34,261 nucleotides of DNA. Source: Lachnospiraceae bacterium. GTDB lineage: Bacteria; Bacillota; Clostridia; Lachnospirales; Lachnospiraceae. The DNA is taken from positions 1 to 34,261 of the forward strand of contig JAUNCZ010000034.1 of NCBI GenBank assembly GCA_030526405.1, in the 5' to 3' direction. The notes under the pieces are model-generated. The model searched no databases, had not been told where the DNA came from, and worked only from the letters and a program-made list of their open reading frames with translations. Shown here in pieces: positions 1-7,247 of this stretch. The translations under genes were made by a program, and so were the position numbers. The first letter of the stretch is position 1, and every line of letters begins with the position of its first letter.

Positions 1-2
1 GA

Positions 3-86
3 AGTGGTGTGTGTACTGCACAGGTAACCGATGAAACTGATTTGATGCAGGGCTGTTATAAACAAGGAGGGGTACGGAATGAATGA
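3..86 (+). CDS. Possible C-terminal end of an upstream coding region (partial)
   Basis: One frame is open from the window edge and stops with TGA at 84-86, overlapping the start codon of the next gene (ATG at 79) by 8 bases. The other two forward frames stop at 25-27 and 32-34. The start-stop overlap and the AAGGAGGGG ribosome site lying inside this frame are typical of coupled genes. Only about 27 residues are visible and no family can be named. The open frame could also be chance. Confidence 0.3.
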   Translation, partial: SGVCTAQVTDETDLMQGCYKQGGVRNE

Positions 87-465
87 TGAATCTATGAAGG
101 TATTAAAGAAGCAGATGTTCTGGATGCGGATAACGGCATGTTTCACTGCCGGGATCTTCCTTGTGGTGCTTACAGCAGCATTGATCCTTGTGCCCAAGGC
201 AGATGCTGCCCTGACGGATGCGGAGTCTGCTCTGGAGGAAATCTATGAAGGAGCAGAGAAACTGAACCAGACGGCAGAGCAGCTGGGGGAGATTGATTTC
301 AAGGGTCTGGTGGATGATACCCAGAAGATGGTGAACGAGGGATCGGAGGGAATCTCAAAGGCCATCGGTAAAATCGAAGAGATGGATATCGAAGGGTTGA
401 ATAAAGCCATTGGGGATCTGGGTTCAGTGGTGGAGCCACTGGCAAAGCTCTTCGGAAAACGATAA
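79..465 (+). CDS. Small membrane-anchored helical protein, function unknown
   Basis: This 128-residue protein has a short charged N-terminus, one hydrophobic segment at about residues 18-40, and then an acidic, Ala/Glu/Lys-rich region to the end that looks helical and probably coiled-coil. The predicted topology is N-terminus in, helical part outside, or a signal anchor. The ATG at 79 sits 6 bases after AAGGAGGGG (64-72). I do not recognise a family. The repeated pattern of Ile-Glu, Leu-Asp and Gly-Leu resembles surface proteins with apolipoprotein-like or methyl-accepting-type helices, but no catalytic motif is visible. It may be the last gene of an operon that starts outside the window, since the upstream frame overlaps its start. 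A dispersed hairpin repeat follows its stop codon directly. Confidence 0.7.
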   Translation: MNDESMKVLKKQMFWMRITACFTAGIFLVVLTAALILVPKADAALTDAESALEEIYEGAEKLNQTAEQLGEIDFKGLVDDTQKMVNEGSEGISKAIGKIEEMDIEGLNKAIGDLGSVVEPLAKLFGKR

Positions 466-559
466 ACTATGAGAAACATCCTTTGCGAGGTTCTCAAGTT
501 GTCGCGGCAGTCGCCAGGGTCTCGTGCAAGCACGGACCTTGGCTCGTTGCTCGCGTAAA
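466..559 (-). repeat. Dispersed two-hairpin repeat, copy A
   Basis: About 94 bases match two other places in the window (25739-25831 and 29693-29786) when read on the minus strand. It folds into a long interrupted hairpin at 503-555 with tip GTGC-AA-GCAC, and a second hairpin at 470-496 (TGAGAA...TTCTCA). It starts directly after the stop codon of the small membrane protein. Stem positions covary between copies, for example ggtc/gacc here against agtc/gact in copy C. That argues for selection on structure. Family and mobility are unknown. Confidence 0.75.
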
Positions 560-573
560 TCAAATAATAATCA

Positions 574-677
574 AAAATAAACTTTTCTCATACATTTCTT
601 GACTGGAATACTGCGCAGTGGTAAACTTTTTAAAGGAAACTGAGAAAGGTTTATTTTGGTTATGAAAAGTTTATTTT
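574..677. promoter_or_regulatory. Candidate XRE operator: three copies of a 17-bp site around the alaA-fusion promoter
   Basis: The site AAAATAAACTTTTCTCA (574-590) recurs inverted at 641-657 with one mismatch, and again at 661-677 with two more differences. The last two copies are direct repeats exactly 20 bases apart, so they lie on one face of the helix. They bracket the -35 and -10 boxes, and the third copy covers the ATG at 662. A perfect palindrome ACTGCGCAGT lies in the promoter spacer (610-619). The likeliest binder, by inference, is the helix-turn-helix domain of the gene itself. Confidence 0.5.
599..627 (+). promoter_or_regulatory. Promoter of the XRE-aminotransferase gene
   Basis: The -35 box TTGACT (599-604) and -10 box TAAACT (622-627) are separated by exactly 17 bases. 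Transcription would start near 634, giving a short leader of about 28 bases before the ATG at 662. Confidence 0.6.
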
Positions 678-2215
678 CCCAGCGCCTGAGAGAGGCGATG
701 GATCAAAAAAACTGCAAACAGGTGCATCTGATCCATCTGGCGGAGGAACGGCGGATTAAACTCAGCAAGAGTCAGATGAGTCAGTACCTCAGCGGAAGGG
801 CGATTCCCAGAAAGGGGATCCTGGCATTTCTGGCGGAGGCTCTGGAGGTGACACCTGAATGGCTGATGGGAAATAAAACAGAAGAGGAAAAGCAGGTTGT
901 GGAGGATACTGCAGAGGAAGATCTGCAGGGGGCAGAGCCTGAAAAGGGAATTTCGGAAAAAGGGAAAGAACGTTCCGATAAGAAGGAGAGGACTATAGAA
1001 ATGAGAAAATTCAGTAAATCATCAAAGCTTGATAATGTATTATATGATGTAAGAGGACCTGTTGTGGAGGAGGCCAACCGCATGGAGGCTCAGGGAATGA
1101 ATGTTCTGAAGCTGAACATCGGTAACCCTGCTCCCTTTGGTTTCCGAACACCGGATGAGGTGGTCTTTGATATGGCCAGCCAGCTCACTGAGTGCGAGGG
1201 ATATTCTGCATCCAAGGGTCTTTTCTCTGCAAGAAAAGCCATCATGCAGTATGCCCAGCTGAAGGGAATCGCCAATGTTACAGTGGAGGATATCTACACC
1301 GGCAATGGCGTCAGCGAGCTGATCAACCTGAGTATGTCCGCTCTTTTGAATGACGGAGATGAGGTGCTGGTGCCATCCCCTGACTATCCTCTGTGGACAG
1401 CCTGCGTTACTCTGGCAGGAGGAACTCCGGTGCACTATATCTGTGATGAGCAGTCTGAGTGGTACCCGGATCTGGCAGACATGGAGTCAAAGATCAATGA
1501 TAAGACAAAAGCCATCGTTATCATCAATCCAAATAACCCTACAGGAGCCCTCTATCCAAAGGAGATCCTGGAGAAGATCGCTGAGCTGGCAAGAAGACAT
1601 CAGCTGATGGTATTTTCTGATGAGATCTATGATCGTCTGGTTATGGATGGTGAGGAGCATATTTCCTTTGCAGCCCTTGCACCGGATCTGTTCTGTGTAA
1701 CCTTCAGCGGTCTGTCTAAATCCCATATGATTGCCGGCTACAGAATCGGCTGGATGATCATCAGCGGAAACAAGCGCATCGGACAGGACTACATCGAGGG
1801 AATCAATATGCTCTCCAACATGCGCCTCTGCTCCAATGTACCGGCCCAGTCCATTGTACAGACAGCCCTGGGCGGCCATCAGAGTGTTAAGGATTATATT
1901 GTTCCCGGTGGCCGTGTGTATGAGCAGAGAGAGTTCATCTACAAGGCGCTGAATGATATTCCTGGAATTACAGCTGTGAAACCTAAGGCAGCATTTTATA
2001 TCTTCCCGAAGATCGATGTGGAGAAATTCGGTATTGTCAACGATGAGCAGTTTGCACTGGATCTGCTGCGAGAGAAAAAAATCCTGCTGATCCACGGTGG
2101 TGGCTTCAACTGGAAGGAGCCGGATCATTTCCGTGTGGTATATCTGCCGCGAATCGAGGTGCTGAAGGATGCCACCGAGAAGCTGGCTGATTTCCTGCAG
2201 TATTATCACCAGTAA
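662..2215 (+). CDS. alaA: XRE helix-turn-helix fused to AlaA-like PLP aminotransferase
   Basis: The protein has 517 residues. Residues about 3-70 form a Cro/CI (XRE) DNA-binding domain, with recognition-helix region SKSQMSQYLSGRAIPRKG at 35-52. Residues 72-113 are an acidic, charged linker, and 114 to the end is a full class I/II aminotransferase closely resembling E. coli AlaA (glutamate-pyruvate transaminase). Visible PLP residues include the NPNNPTG motif (289-295), SDEIYD (319-324) and the Schiff-base lysine K353 in SGLSKS. AlaA makes alanine from pyruvate and glutamate in the cytoplasm. The fusion differs from the MocR family, which joins a GntR-type HTH to an aminotransferase. The ATG at 662 is preferred to the TTG at 656. 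A second good ribosome site (AGGAGAGG, 984-991) precedes codon 114 (ATG at 1001), so a free enzyme may also be made. Enzyme identity is firm; the regulatory role is inferred. Confidence 0.9.
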   Translation: MKSLFSQRLREAMDQKNCKQVHLIHLAEERRIKLSKSQMSQYLSGRAIPRKGILAFLAEALEVTPEWLMGNKTEEEKQVVEDTAEEDLQGAEPEKGISEKGKERSDKKERTIEMRKFSKSSKLDNVLYDVRGPVVEEANRMEAQGMNVLKLNIGNPAPFGFRTPDEVVFDMASQLTECEGYSASKGLFSARKAIMQYAQLKGIANVTVEDIYTGNGVSELINLSMSALLNDGDEVLVPSPDYPLWTACVTLAGGTPVHYICDEQSEWYPDLADMESKINDKTKAIVIINPNNPTGALYPKEILEKIAELARRHQLMVFSDEIYDRLVMDGEEHISFAALAPDLFCVTFSGLSKSHMIAGYRIGWMIISGNKRIGQDYIEGINMLSNMRLCSNVPAQSIVQTALGGHQSVKDYIVPGGRVYEQREFIYKALNDIPGITAVKPKAAFYIFPKIDVEKFGIVNDEQFALDLLREKKILLIHGGGFNWKEPDHFRVVYLPRIEVLKDATEKLADFLQYYHQ

Positions 2216-2251
2216 GCAGATTCCTGTTGTCTGAATGAAATATCCGTGATA

Positions 2252-2260
2252 TGGTATAGA
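2252..2260 (+). promoter_or_regulatory. Possible extended -10 promoter for rsmH
   Basis: TGGTATAGA at 2252-2260 fits an extended -10 element (TGnTATAAT-like). No good -35 lies at the right distance; TTGTCT at 2227-2232 is too far for this -10. Transcription would begin inside the hairpin that follows alaA. Confidence 0.25.
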
Positions 2261-2262
2261 TG

Positions 2263-2296
2263 ATTCCCGCAGTGTTACAAGCTGCGGGAATTGTTG
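2263..2296 (+). terminator. Hairpin after the aminotransferase gene, probable terminator
   Basis: A perfect 10-bp stem ATTCCCGCAG/CTGCGGGAAT (2263-2272 and 2282-2291) has a 9-base loop and lies 48 bases after the stop. The following T-run is weak (TGTTG), so termination may be partial. Confidence 0.5.
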
Positions 2297-2410
2297 CTAT
2301 GAGACAAAGTGGATGGCGCAGTCCCCAAAAGAAAGCTGCATAGCTGCTGCGTGACCTGCCCGGAAATTCCACCGGGAATTCCCGATTTCATGAATAAGGA
2401 GACATTATAT

Positions 2411-3472
2411 ATGGAAGAAATGAAACAGAACGGAGAGCAGAAACACAAACGCCGTGTTCGTTATTCCGGAAAATATCCAAAGAAATTTGAAGAGAAATAT
2501 AAGGAGCACAATCCTGATAAATATGCAGATACCATTGAGCATGTAATCAGCAAGGGAAATACTCCCGCCGGAATGCACATCTCCATCATGGTACAGGAGA
2601 TTCTGGACTTCCTGCAGATTCAGCCGGGACAGCAGGGCCTGGACTGTACGCTGGGCTATGGAGGACATACCAGAAAGATGATGGAGTGTCTCCAGGGACA
2701 GGGCCATATGCATGCCCTGGATGTGGATCCCATCGAGTCTGAGAAAACAAAGAAGCGTCTGGCGGAGGCCGGTTTCGGACCGGAGATTCTTACGGTACAT
2801 CTGCAGAATTTCAAGGATCTGGATAAGGTGGCAGAGGAGTGCGGCAAGTTTGACTTTATCCTGGCGGATCTGGGAGTCTCTTCCATGCAGATCGATAATC
2901 CGGAGAGAGGCTTTTCCTATAAGATCGACGGCCCCCTGGACCTGCGTATGAATCCACAGAAGGGAATCTCTGCGGCAGAGCGTCTCCAGCAGGTGACAGA
3001 GGAGGAGCTGATCGGTATGCTTGAGGAAAATGCTGACGAGCCCTATGCCCAGGAGATTGCCTCCGTGGTGATGAGCTTCCGCAAGGCGGGACAGCAGATC
3101 GATACCACCACAAAGATGAGAAGGATCATTGAGAAGGCTCTGGCTTTCCTTCCGGAGAAGGAGAGAAAGGAGGCAGTGAAGAAATCCTGCCAGAGAACCT
3201 TCCAGGCTCTGCGCATCGATGTGAACAGGGAATTCGAGGTGCTGTACGAGCTGCTGGATAAGCTGCCCCATGTACTGAATCCCGGTGGAAGGGTGGCAAT
3301 TCTTACCTTCCACTCCGGTGAGGATCGTCTTGTAAAGAAGTCTTTTAAGAAGTATCAGAAGGACGGACTTTATTCTGAAGTGGCCAGAGATGTGATCCGT
3401 CCATCTCAGGAGGAATGCGTCAGAAATCCAAGGGCGAAGTCCACAAAGATGCGCTGGGCGATAAAGGCGTAA
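2411..3472 (+). CDS. rsmH: RsmH-family 16S rRNA (cytosine-1402-N4) methyltransferase, atypical paralogue
   Basis: RsmH transfers a methyl group from S-adenosylmethionine to N4 of C1402 in 16S rRNA. The SAM-site motif DCTLGYGGHT, the DLGVSS motif, the block RGFSY...DGPLDLRM and the C-terminal NPRAKSTKMRWA all fit the family. The start at 2411 follows AAGGAG (2396-2401) by 9 bases and gives 353 residues; the open frame upstream to 2309 has no ribosome site. About 45 basic residues precede the usual start of the family, and the normal FHSLEDR is FHSGEDR here. The gene stands alone and not in the mra/dcw cell-division cluster where the housekeeping copy usually lies, so it is likely a second paralogue. 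Its target may therefore differ from C1402. Confidence 0.85.
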   Translation: MEEMKQNGEQKHKRRVRYSGKYPKKFEEKYKEHNPDKYADTIEHVISKGNTPAGMHISIMVQEILDFLQIQPGQQGLDCTLGYGGHTRKMMECLQGQGHMHALDVDPIESEKTKKRLAEAGFGPEILTVHLQNFKDLDKVAEECGKFDFILADLGVSSMQIDNPERGFSYKIDGPLDLRMNPQKGISAAERLQQVTEEELIGMLEENADEPYAQEIASVVMSFRKAGQQIDTTTKMRRIIEKALAFLPEKERKEAVKKSCQRTFQALRIDVNREFEVLYELLDKLPHVLNPGGRVAILTFHSGEDRLVKKSFKKYQKDGLYSEVARDVIRPSQEECVRNPRAKSTKMRWAIKA

Positions 3473-3570
3473 AAGTATTGTTTTTTGTCAGTACAGAAAT
3501 TGTCTAGAAATTGTCAAAGTTTTTGTTTTTTTTCAGGTGCAAACCGGAAAAAAGCCTGAAATAGTATGAA

Positions 3571-3620
3571 AATGTGGTAAGTTGAGGGGGGATTCTCTCC
3601 CCATATGCTTGCCACTTTTT
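3571..3620 (+). terminator. Rho-independent terminator after rsmH
   Basis: GTGGTAAG (3574-3581) pairs along all eight positions with CTTGCCAC (3608-3615), with one G-T pair. The stem encloses a GGGG/CCCC inner hairpin and is followed by TTTTT (3616-3620). Its right arm contains the -35 box of the next promoter. Confidence 0.7.
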
Positions 3621-3637
3621 GCGTTTTAGACTATACT
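3609..3637 (+). promoter_or_regulatory. Promoter of the resB-ccsA-rnf operon
   Basis: The -35 box TTGCCA (3609-3614), a 17-base spacer and the -10 box TATACT (3632-3637) form a good sigma-A type promoter. The predicted start is near 3644, about 93 bases before the resB ATG. The -35 lies within the terminator stem of rsmH. No FNR-type palindrome was recognised. Confidence 0.65.
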
Positions 3638-3736
3638 GTATTTGATTATATTGGGGGAGTATCAGACGTTTGTCGGGATATGAAATAGTAAACATTTTTT
3701 GTGATTAAAACGATGATATTTCCGGTAAGGAAGGAT

Positions 3737-5032
3737 ATGAAAACAAAACAGACAATTAAAAATTTATTGTTTTCCATGAGGACTGCGATTGTTCTCCTGT
3801 TGTTACTGACGATTGCCTGTATTCTGGGAAGTGTGATCCCGCAAGGAGAGCTGGAGGCCTATTATACGGGCTATTATTCCGGTACTGTGGCCAGACTGAT
3901 CCTTCTTGCGCAGGTGGATGATGTGTTTCATAGCTGGTGGTTTGTTGTGATCACTGCTGCTTTATGCATCAATCTTCTTGGATGCAATCTTCTTCGTTTT
4001 CCGGTGCTGATCCGGCAGATGAAAGAAGGCTATACTGCAGAAAAGAGAATGAGGGCTGATGATTCGTCAGATAGTGTCTGTGTTTCTGATGCAGAGAAGC
4101 TGTTTCAGAGACTGCATTTTTCAAAGACAGAGACACTGGAAGCAGGTGCAGGAAGAAAATTCCTTTACGGAGTCCGAAATAAGGGCGGCATCTGGGGTGC
4201 CTGGCTGACACATCTGGGAATGCTGATCATTATTCTTGGATTTTCCCTTGGTCAGATCTTTACAGAAAAATATTCTGTTTACGGAGTCGCAGGGGAGACA
4301 CTTCCGGTGGAGGGAACCTCCTTTGAGGTGACCATCAATGATTTTCGGACCATCCTTCGAGAGGATGAAACTGTGGAGCAGTATGTGTCTGATCTGACAC
4401 TTACTGATACAGAAAGCGGCGACCATGTTACCGACGAGACATCTGTCAACCATCCCATGGAGGCCCTGGGAATGAAGCTATATCAGAATTCCACCGGTTG
4501 GGCGGCACATGTCGCTGTGGCAAGGGGTGAGAAGCTGATTCAGAGTGAGATTCTCTGTGCAGGAGAGCATCTGACTGTGGCTGATATGCCGGATCTGGTG
4601 CTGGCATTCAATGCTTTTTATCCGGATTACGTTGAGGTGGATGGAAAACCGGCAACGGCATCCTCTGCACTGAATAATCCAGCATATCTCTATACACTGT
4701 ATTATCAGGGAAGGGTACTGGGAATGAATGTGCTTAAGGACGGTCAGCCCATTACGGTGGATGATCTGTCTGTTGTCTTTATGGAGCCTCAGCAGTATAC
4801 ACTGATCCAGCTGAAATCAGACCCATTTACCTGGCTTACTCTGGTGGGCGGTGTGCTGATCCTGGCAGGACTGTTCCTGTCTTTCTATCTCCGTACGGAG
4901 GAGCTGTGGGCAAGAGAACTGGAGGATGGAAGCTGGAGAGTGTCCGGTTACAGCCGAAAGGGCGGCATCCTTTTCCAGGAACGAATCCTTGAAATGACAG
5001 AAGAACTGACAGAAGGAGATAAGAAAGCATGA
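3737..5032 (+). CDS. resB: Cytochrome c biogenesis protein ResB (System II)
   Basis: ResB works with CcsA to carry haem out of the cell and join it to CxxCH motifs of exported cytochromes. From the ATG at 3737 the protein has 431 residues. It shows the family's N-terminal signature LFSMRTAIVLLLLLTIACI followed by GSVIPQ, a second membrane segment near residue 75, a third (LTHLGMLIIILGFSLG) near residue 165, a large extracytoplasmic region, and a last membrane segment near residue 370 before a charged tail. The start at 3737 follows TAAGGAAGG; an in-frame GTG at 3701 lies further upstream without a good ribosome site. Its stop overlaps the ccsA start (ATGA). A System II pair right before rnf and nrfA indicates that its client is the NrfA encoded downstream. 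Confidence 0.93.
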   Translation: MKTKQTIKNLLFSMRTAIVLLLLLTIACILGSVIPQGELEAYYTGYYSGTVARLILLAQVDDVFHSWWFVVITAALCINLLGCNLLRFPVLIRQMKEGYTAEKRMRADDSSDSVCVSDAEKLFQRLHFSKTETLEAGAGRKFLYGVRNKGGIWGAWLTHLGMLIIILGFSLGQIFTEKYSVYGVAGETLPVEGTSFEVTINDFRTILREDETVEQYVSDLTLTDTESGDHVTDETSVNHPMEALGMKLYQNSTGWAAHVAVARGEKLIQSEILCAGEHLTVADMPDLVLAFNAFYPDYVEVDGKPATASSALNNPAYLYTLYYQGRVLGMNVLKDGQPITVDDLSVVFMEPQQYTLIQLKSDPFTWLTLVGGVLILAGLFLSFYLRTEELWARELEDGSWRVSGYSRKGGILFQERILEMTEELTEGDKKA

Positions 5033-5853
5033 ATCTTTTTTTACAGATAGAGAAGGGAATCTTCATCGGAGCCATGGTACTGTATCTGATTTCCATGGTG
5101 TTGTATCTTACATATTTTGCGGTAAAGCTTGAGAAGCCGGCGAAAATTGCCAATCTTACAACAGTGGCAGCATTTTTATTCCATACAGCGGCCCTGGTGG
5201 TCCGTGGCATCGGAGCGGGGAGACTGCCCCTTACCAATCAGTATGAGTTTGCCACCAGCTTTGCCTGGGGCATCTGCCTTTGTTATCTGATTTTTCTGTG
5301 GAACTATAAATTCCAGGCTCTGGGTGCCTTTGTTACACCGGTGATCTTTCTTATCATCGGTTATGCTGCCATGCAGAGCAAGGAGGTCCATGAACTGATG
5401 CCGGCGCTGAAGAGCAACTGGCTGGCAGTGCATGTTATGACAGCTATTATTGCCTATGGATCCTTCGGTGTGGCATTTGCAGTGTCACTGATGTTCCTGA
5501 TTAAGGCAAGAGCAGCATCCCAGGTATTCTGGGAGAAAAATGTTCCCTCAGAGAGAAAACTGGACAGCATCAGCTACAGAGCAGTCTGTCTGGGATTCCT
5601 CTTCCTGACTCTGGTTCTGATCACAGGTGCTATCTGGGCAGAGGCTGCCTGGGGCAGCTACTGGTCCTGGGATCCTAAGGAGACATGGGCGCTGATCACA
5701 TGGATCATCTATGCGATCTATCTTCATCTGCGCATCAGCCATGGATGGAAGGGAAAGAAGGCGGCAGCCTTCGCAGTGATCGGATTCATCTGTGTTGTAT
5801 TTACCTATATCGGTGTCAACACTCTGCTTCCGGGTATACATAGTTATGCATAA
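5029..5853 (+). CDS. ccsA: Cytochrome c biogenesis protein CcsA (ResC), haem-handling
   Basis: CcsA/ResC is the polytopic membrane partner of ResB in System II haem export and ligation. The 274-residue protein is hydrophobic throughout and carries the diagnostic tryptophan-rich WWD motif WGSYWSWDPKETWAL at about 208-222 facing the outer side. Likely haem-ligand histidines are H135 (LAVHV) and H271 near the C-terminus (GIHSYA). The length is short to normal for a separate CcsA, so this is a two-gene and not a fused ResBC system. Translation is coupled to resB by an ATGA overlap. The next gene, rnfC, begins 53 bases later with no clear promoter or terminator between them, so the two probably share a transcript. 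Confidence 0.95.
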   Translation: MNLFLQIEKGIFIGAMVLYLISMVLYLTYFAVKLEKPAKIANLTTVAAFLFHTAALVVRGIGAGRLPLTNQYEFATSFAWGICLCYLIFLWNYKFQALGAFVTPVIFLIIGYAAMQSKEVHELMPALKSNWLAVHVMTAIIAYGSFGVAFAVSLMFLIKARAASQVFWEKNVPSERKLDSISYRAVCLGFLFLTLVLITGAIWAEAAWGSYWSWDPKETWALITWIIYAIYLHLRISHGWKGKKAAAFAVIGFICVVFTYIGVNTLLPGIHSYA

Positions 5854-5906
5854 ATTTTTATATAGATGAAAAGTATGTGTAAATAATGAAAGGAGAGAAA
5901 AAGCCA

Positions 5907-7241
5907 ATGAGTAAAAACACGTTTCGCGGCGGTGTCCACCCTTTTGAGGGAAAGGAACTGGCTAAGGACGCTCCACTTACTCCGTATCTGCCTAAGGGAG
6001 ATCTGGTCTTCCTTCTGAATCAGCATATCGGTAAACCTGCACAGGCAGTGGTTAAAAAAGGTGACCACGTACTGGCTGGACAGGTGATCGGTGAGGCGGA
6101 TGGATTTGTGTCAGCAAACATCATCAGTTCTGTATCCGGTACAGTCAAGGATGTCCGCAAGTGCAAAACAGTCCTGGGAACCAGTGCTATGGGAATCATC
6201 GTTGAAAACGATGGTCAGTATACACTGGCAGAGGGAATCGGTGTTGAAACCGACCCAGCTACATTATCCAATCAGGATATTGTAAACCGCGTAAAAGCGG
6301 CAGGTATCGTAGGAATGGGAGGAGCAGGATTCCCTACCCATGTAAAACTGATGCCAAAGAATCCAGAAGCCATTGAGTATGTAATTGCCAATGGTGCAGA
6401 GTGTGAGCCATATATTACCTGTGACGATCAGCTGATGAGATCCAACGCAGCAGAGATCGTAAAAGGTGTGGAGATCATGCTTCGTCTGTTCCCAAATGCT
6501 CAGGGTATGGTTCTTATCGAGGAGAACAAACCAGAGGCCATCGCAGCTATGAAGGCTGCCTGCCAGGGAACTGCAGTTACAGTAAAAGAGGTTAAGACAA
6601 AATATCCTCAGGGTGGTGAGCGTTCCATCATCAGTGTTGTGACTGGACGTCATCTGAAGCTGGGAGTTCTTCCAGCTGACCTTGGATGTATTGTGGACAA
6701 CGTTACTACTATTCGTTCTATCTATCGTGCAGTTGTATTCAACGAGCCCCTTATGGAGAGAAACTTCACTGTATCCGGAGAGGGAACAGCTAATCCATCC
6801 AACTTCAATGTACGTATCGGTACTATGATGGAGGAGCTGCTGGAGGCAGCAGGTGGTTTCAAAGAGGGAACTGATCCTGAGAAGCTGATCTGTGGTGGTC
6901 CTATGATGGGATTCCCTCTGGCTAACCTTCAGGTTCCAGTCTGCAAGAACAACAATGCACTGACAGTACTGGCAAAGGATCCTGTAGCTGAGGCTCAGAA
7001 ACAGATGACCGCATGCTTACGCTGCGGACGCTGTAATCATGTATGTCCTGAGGGACTTACTCCACAGCAGATGGCTGTTGCAGCTGAGCGCAAAAACTAC
7101 GATCGTTATGAGAATAAGCTGTATGGTCTGGAGTGTATTGCCTGTGGCTCCTGTACATTTATCTGCCCGGCAAAACGTCCTCTGATGCAGCTGTTTAAAC
7201 AGACTAAAGCTGAGATTATGGCAGCTAAGAGAAAGGGGTAA
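5907..7241 (+). CDS. rnfC: Rnf complex subunit RnfC (NADH-linked 4Fe-4S subunit)
   Basis: RnfC is the peripheral cytoplasmic subunit of the ferredoxin:NAD+ oxidoreductase ion pump that handles NAD(H) through FMN and iron-sulfur centres. The 444-residue protein begins FRGGVHPFEGKELA, typical of RnfC. It contains the glycine-rich GMGGAGFPTHVK segment of the NuoF-like nucleotide/FMN fold. Two CxxCxxCx3C clusters follow, at C370, C373, C376, C380 and C410, C413, C416, C420. The start at 5907 is preferred over 5886 because AAGGAGAG (5890-5897) lies 9 bases upstream. It is the first gene of the order C-(D-G fusion)-E-A-B and its stop is nearly contiguous with the next gene. It is shorter than proteobacterial RnfC, which often carries a long C-terminal repeat tail. 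Confidence 0.96.
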   Translation: MSKNTFRGGVHPFEGKELAKDAPLTPYLPKGDLVFLLNQHIGKPAQAVVKKGDHVLAGQVIGEADGFVSANIISSVSGTVKDVRKCKTVLGTSAMGIIVENDGQYTLAEGIGVETDPATLSNQDIVNRVKAAGIVGMGGAGFPTHVKLMPKNPEAIEYVIANGAECEPYITCDDQLMRSNAAEIVKGVEIMLRLFPNAQGMVLIEENKPEAIAAMKAACQGTAVTVKEVKTKYPQGGERSIISVVTGRHLKLGVLPADLGCIVDNVTTIRSIYRAVVFNEPLMERNFTVSGEGTANPSNFNVRIGTMMEELLEAAGGFKEGTDPEKLICGGPMMGFPLANLQVPVCKNNNALTVLAKDPVAEAQKQMTACLRCGRCNHVCPEGLTPQQMAVAAERKNYDRYENKLYGLECIACGSCTFICPAKRPLMQLFKQTKAEIMAAKRKG

Positions 7242-7247
7242 ATGAGA

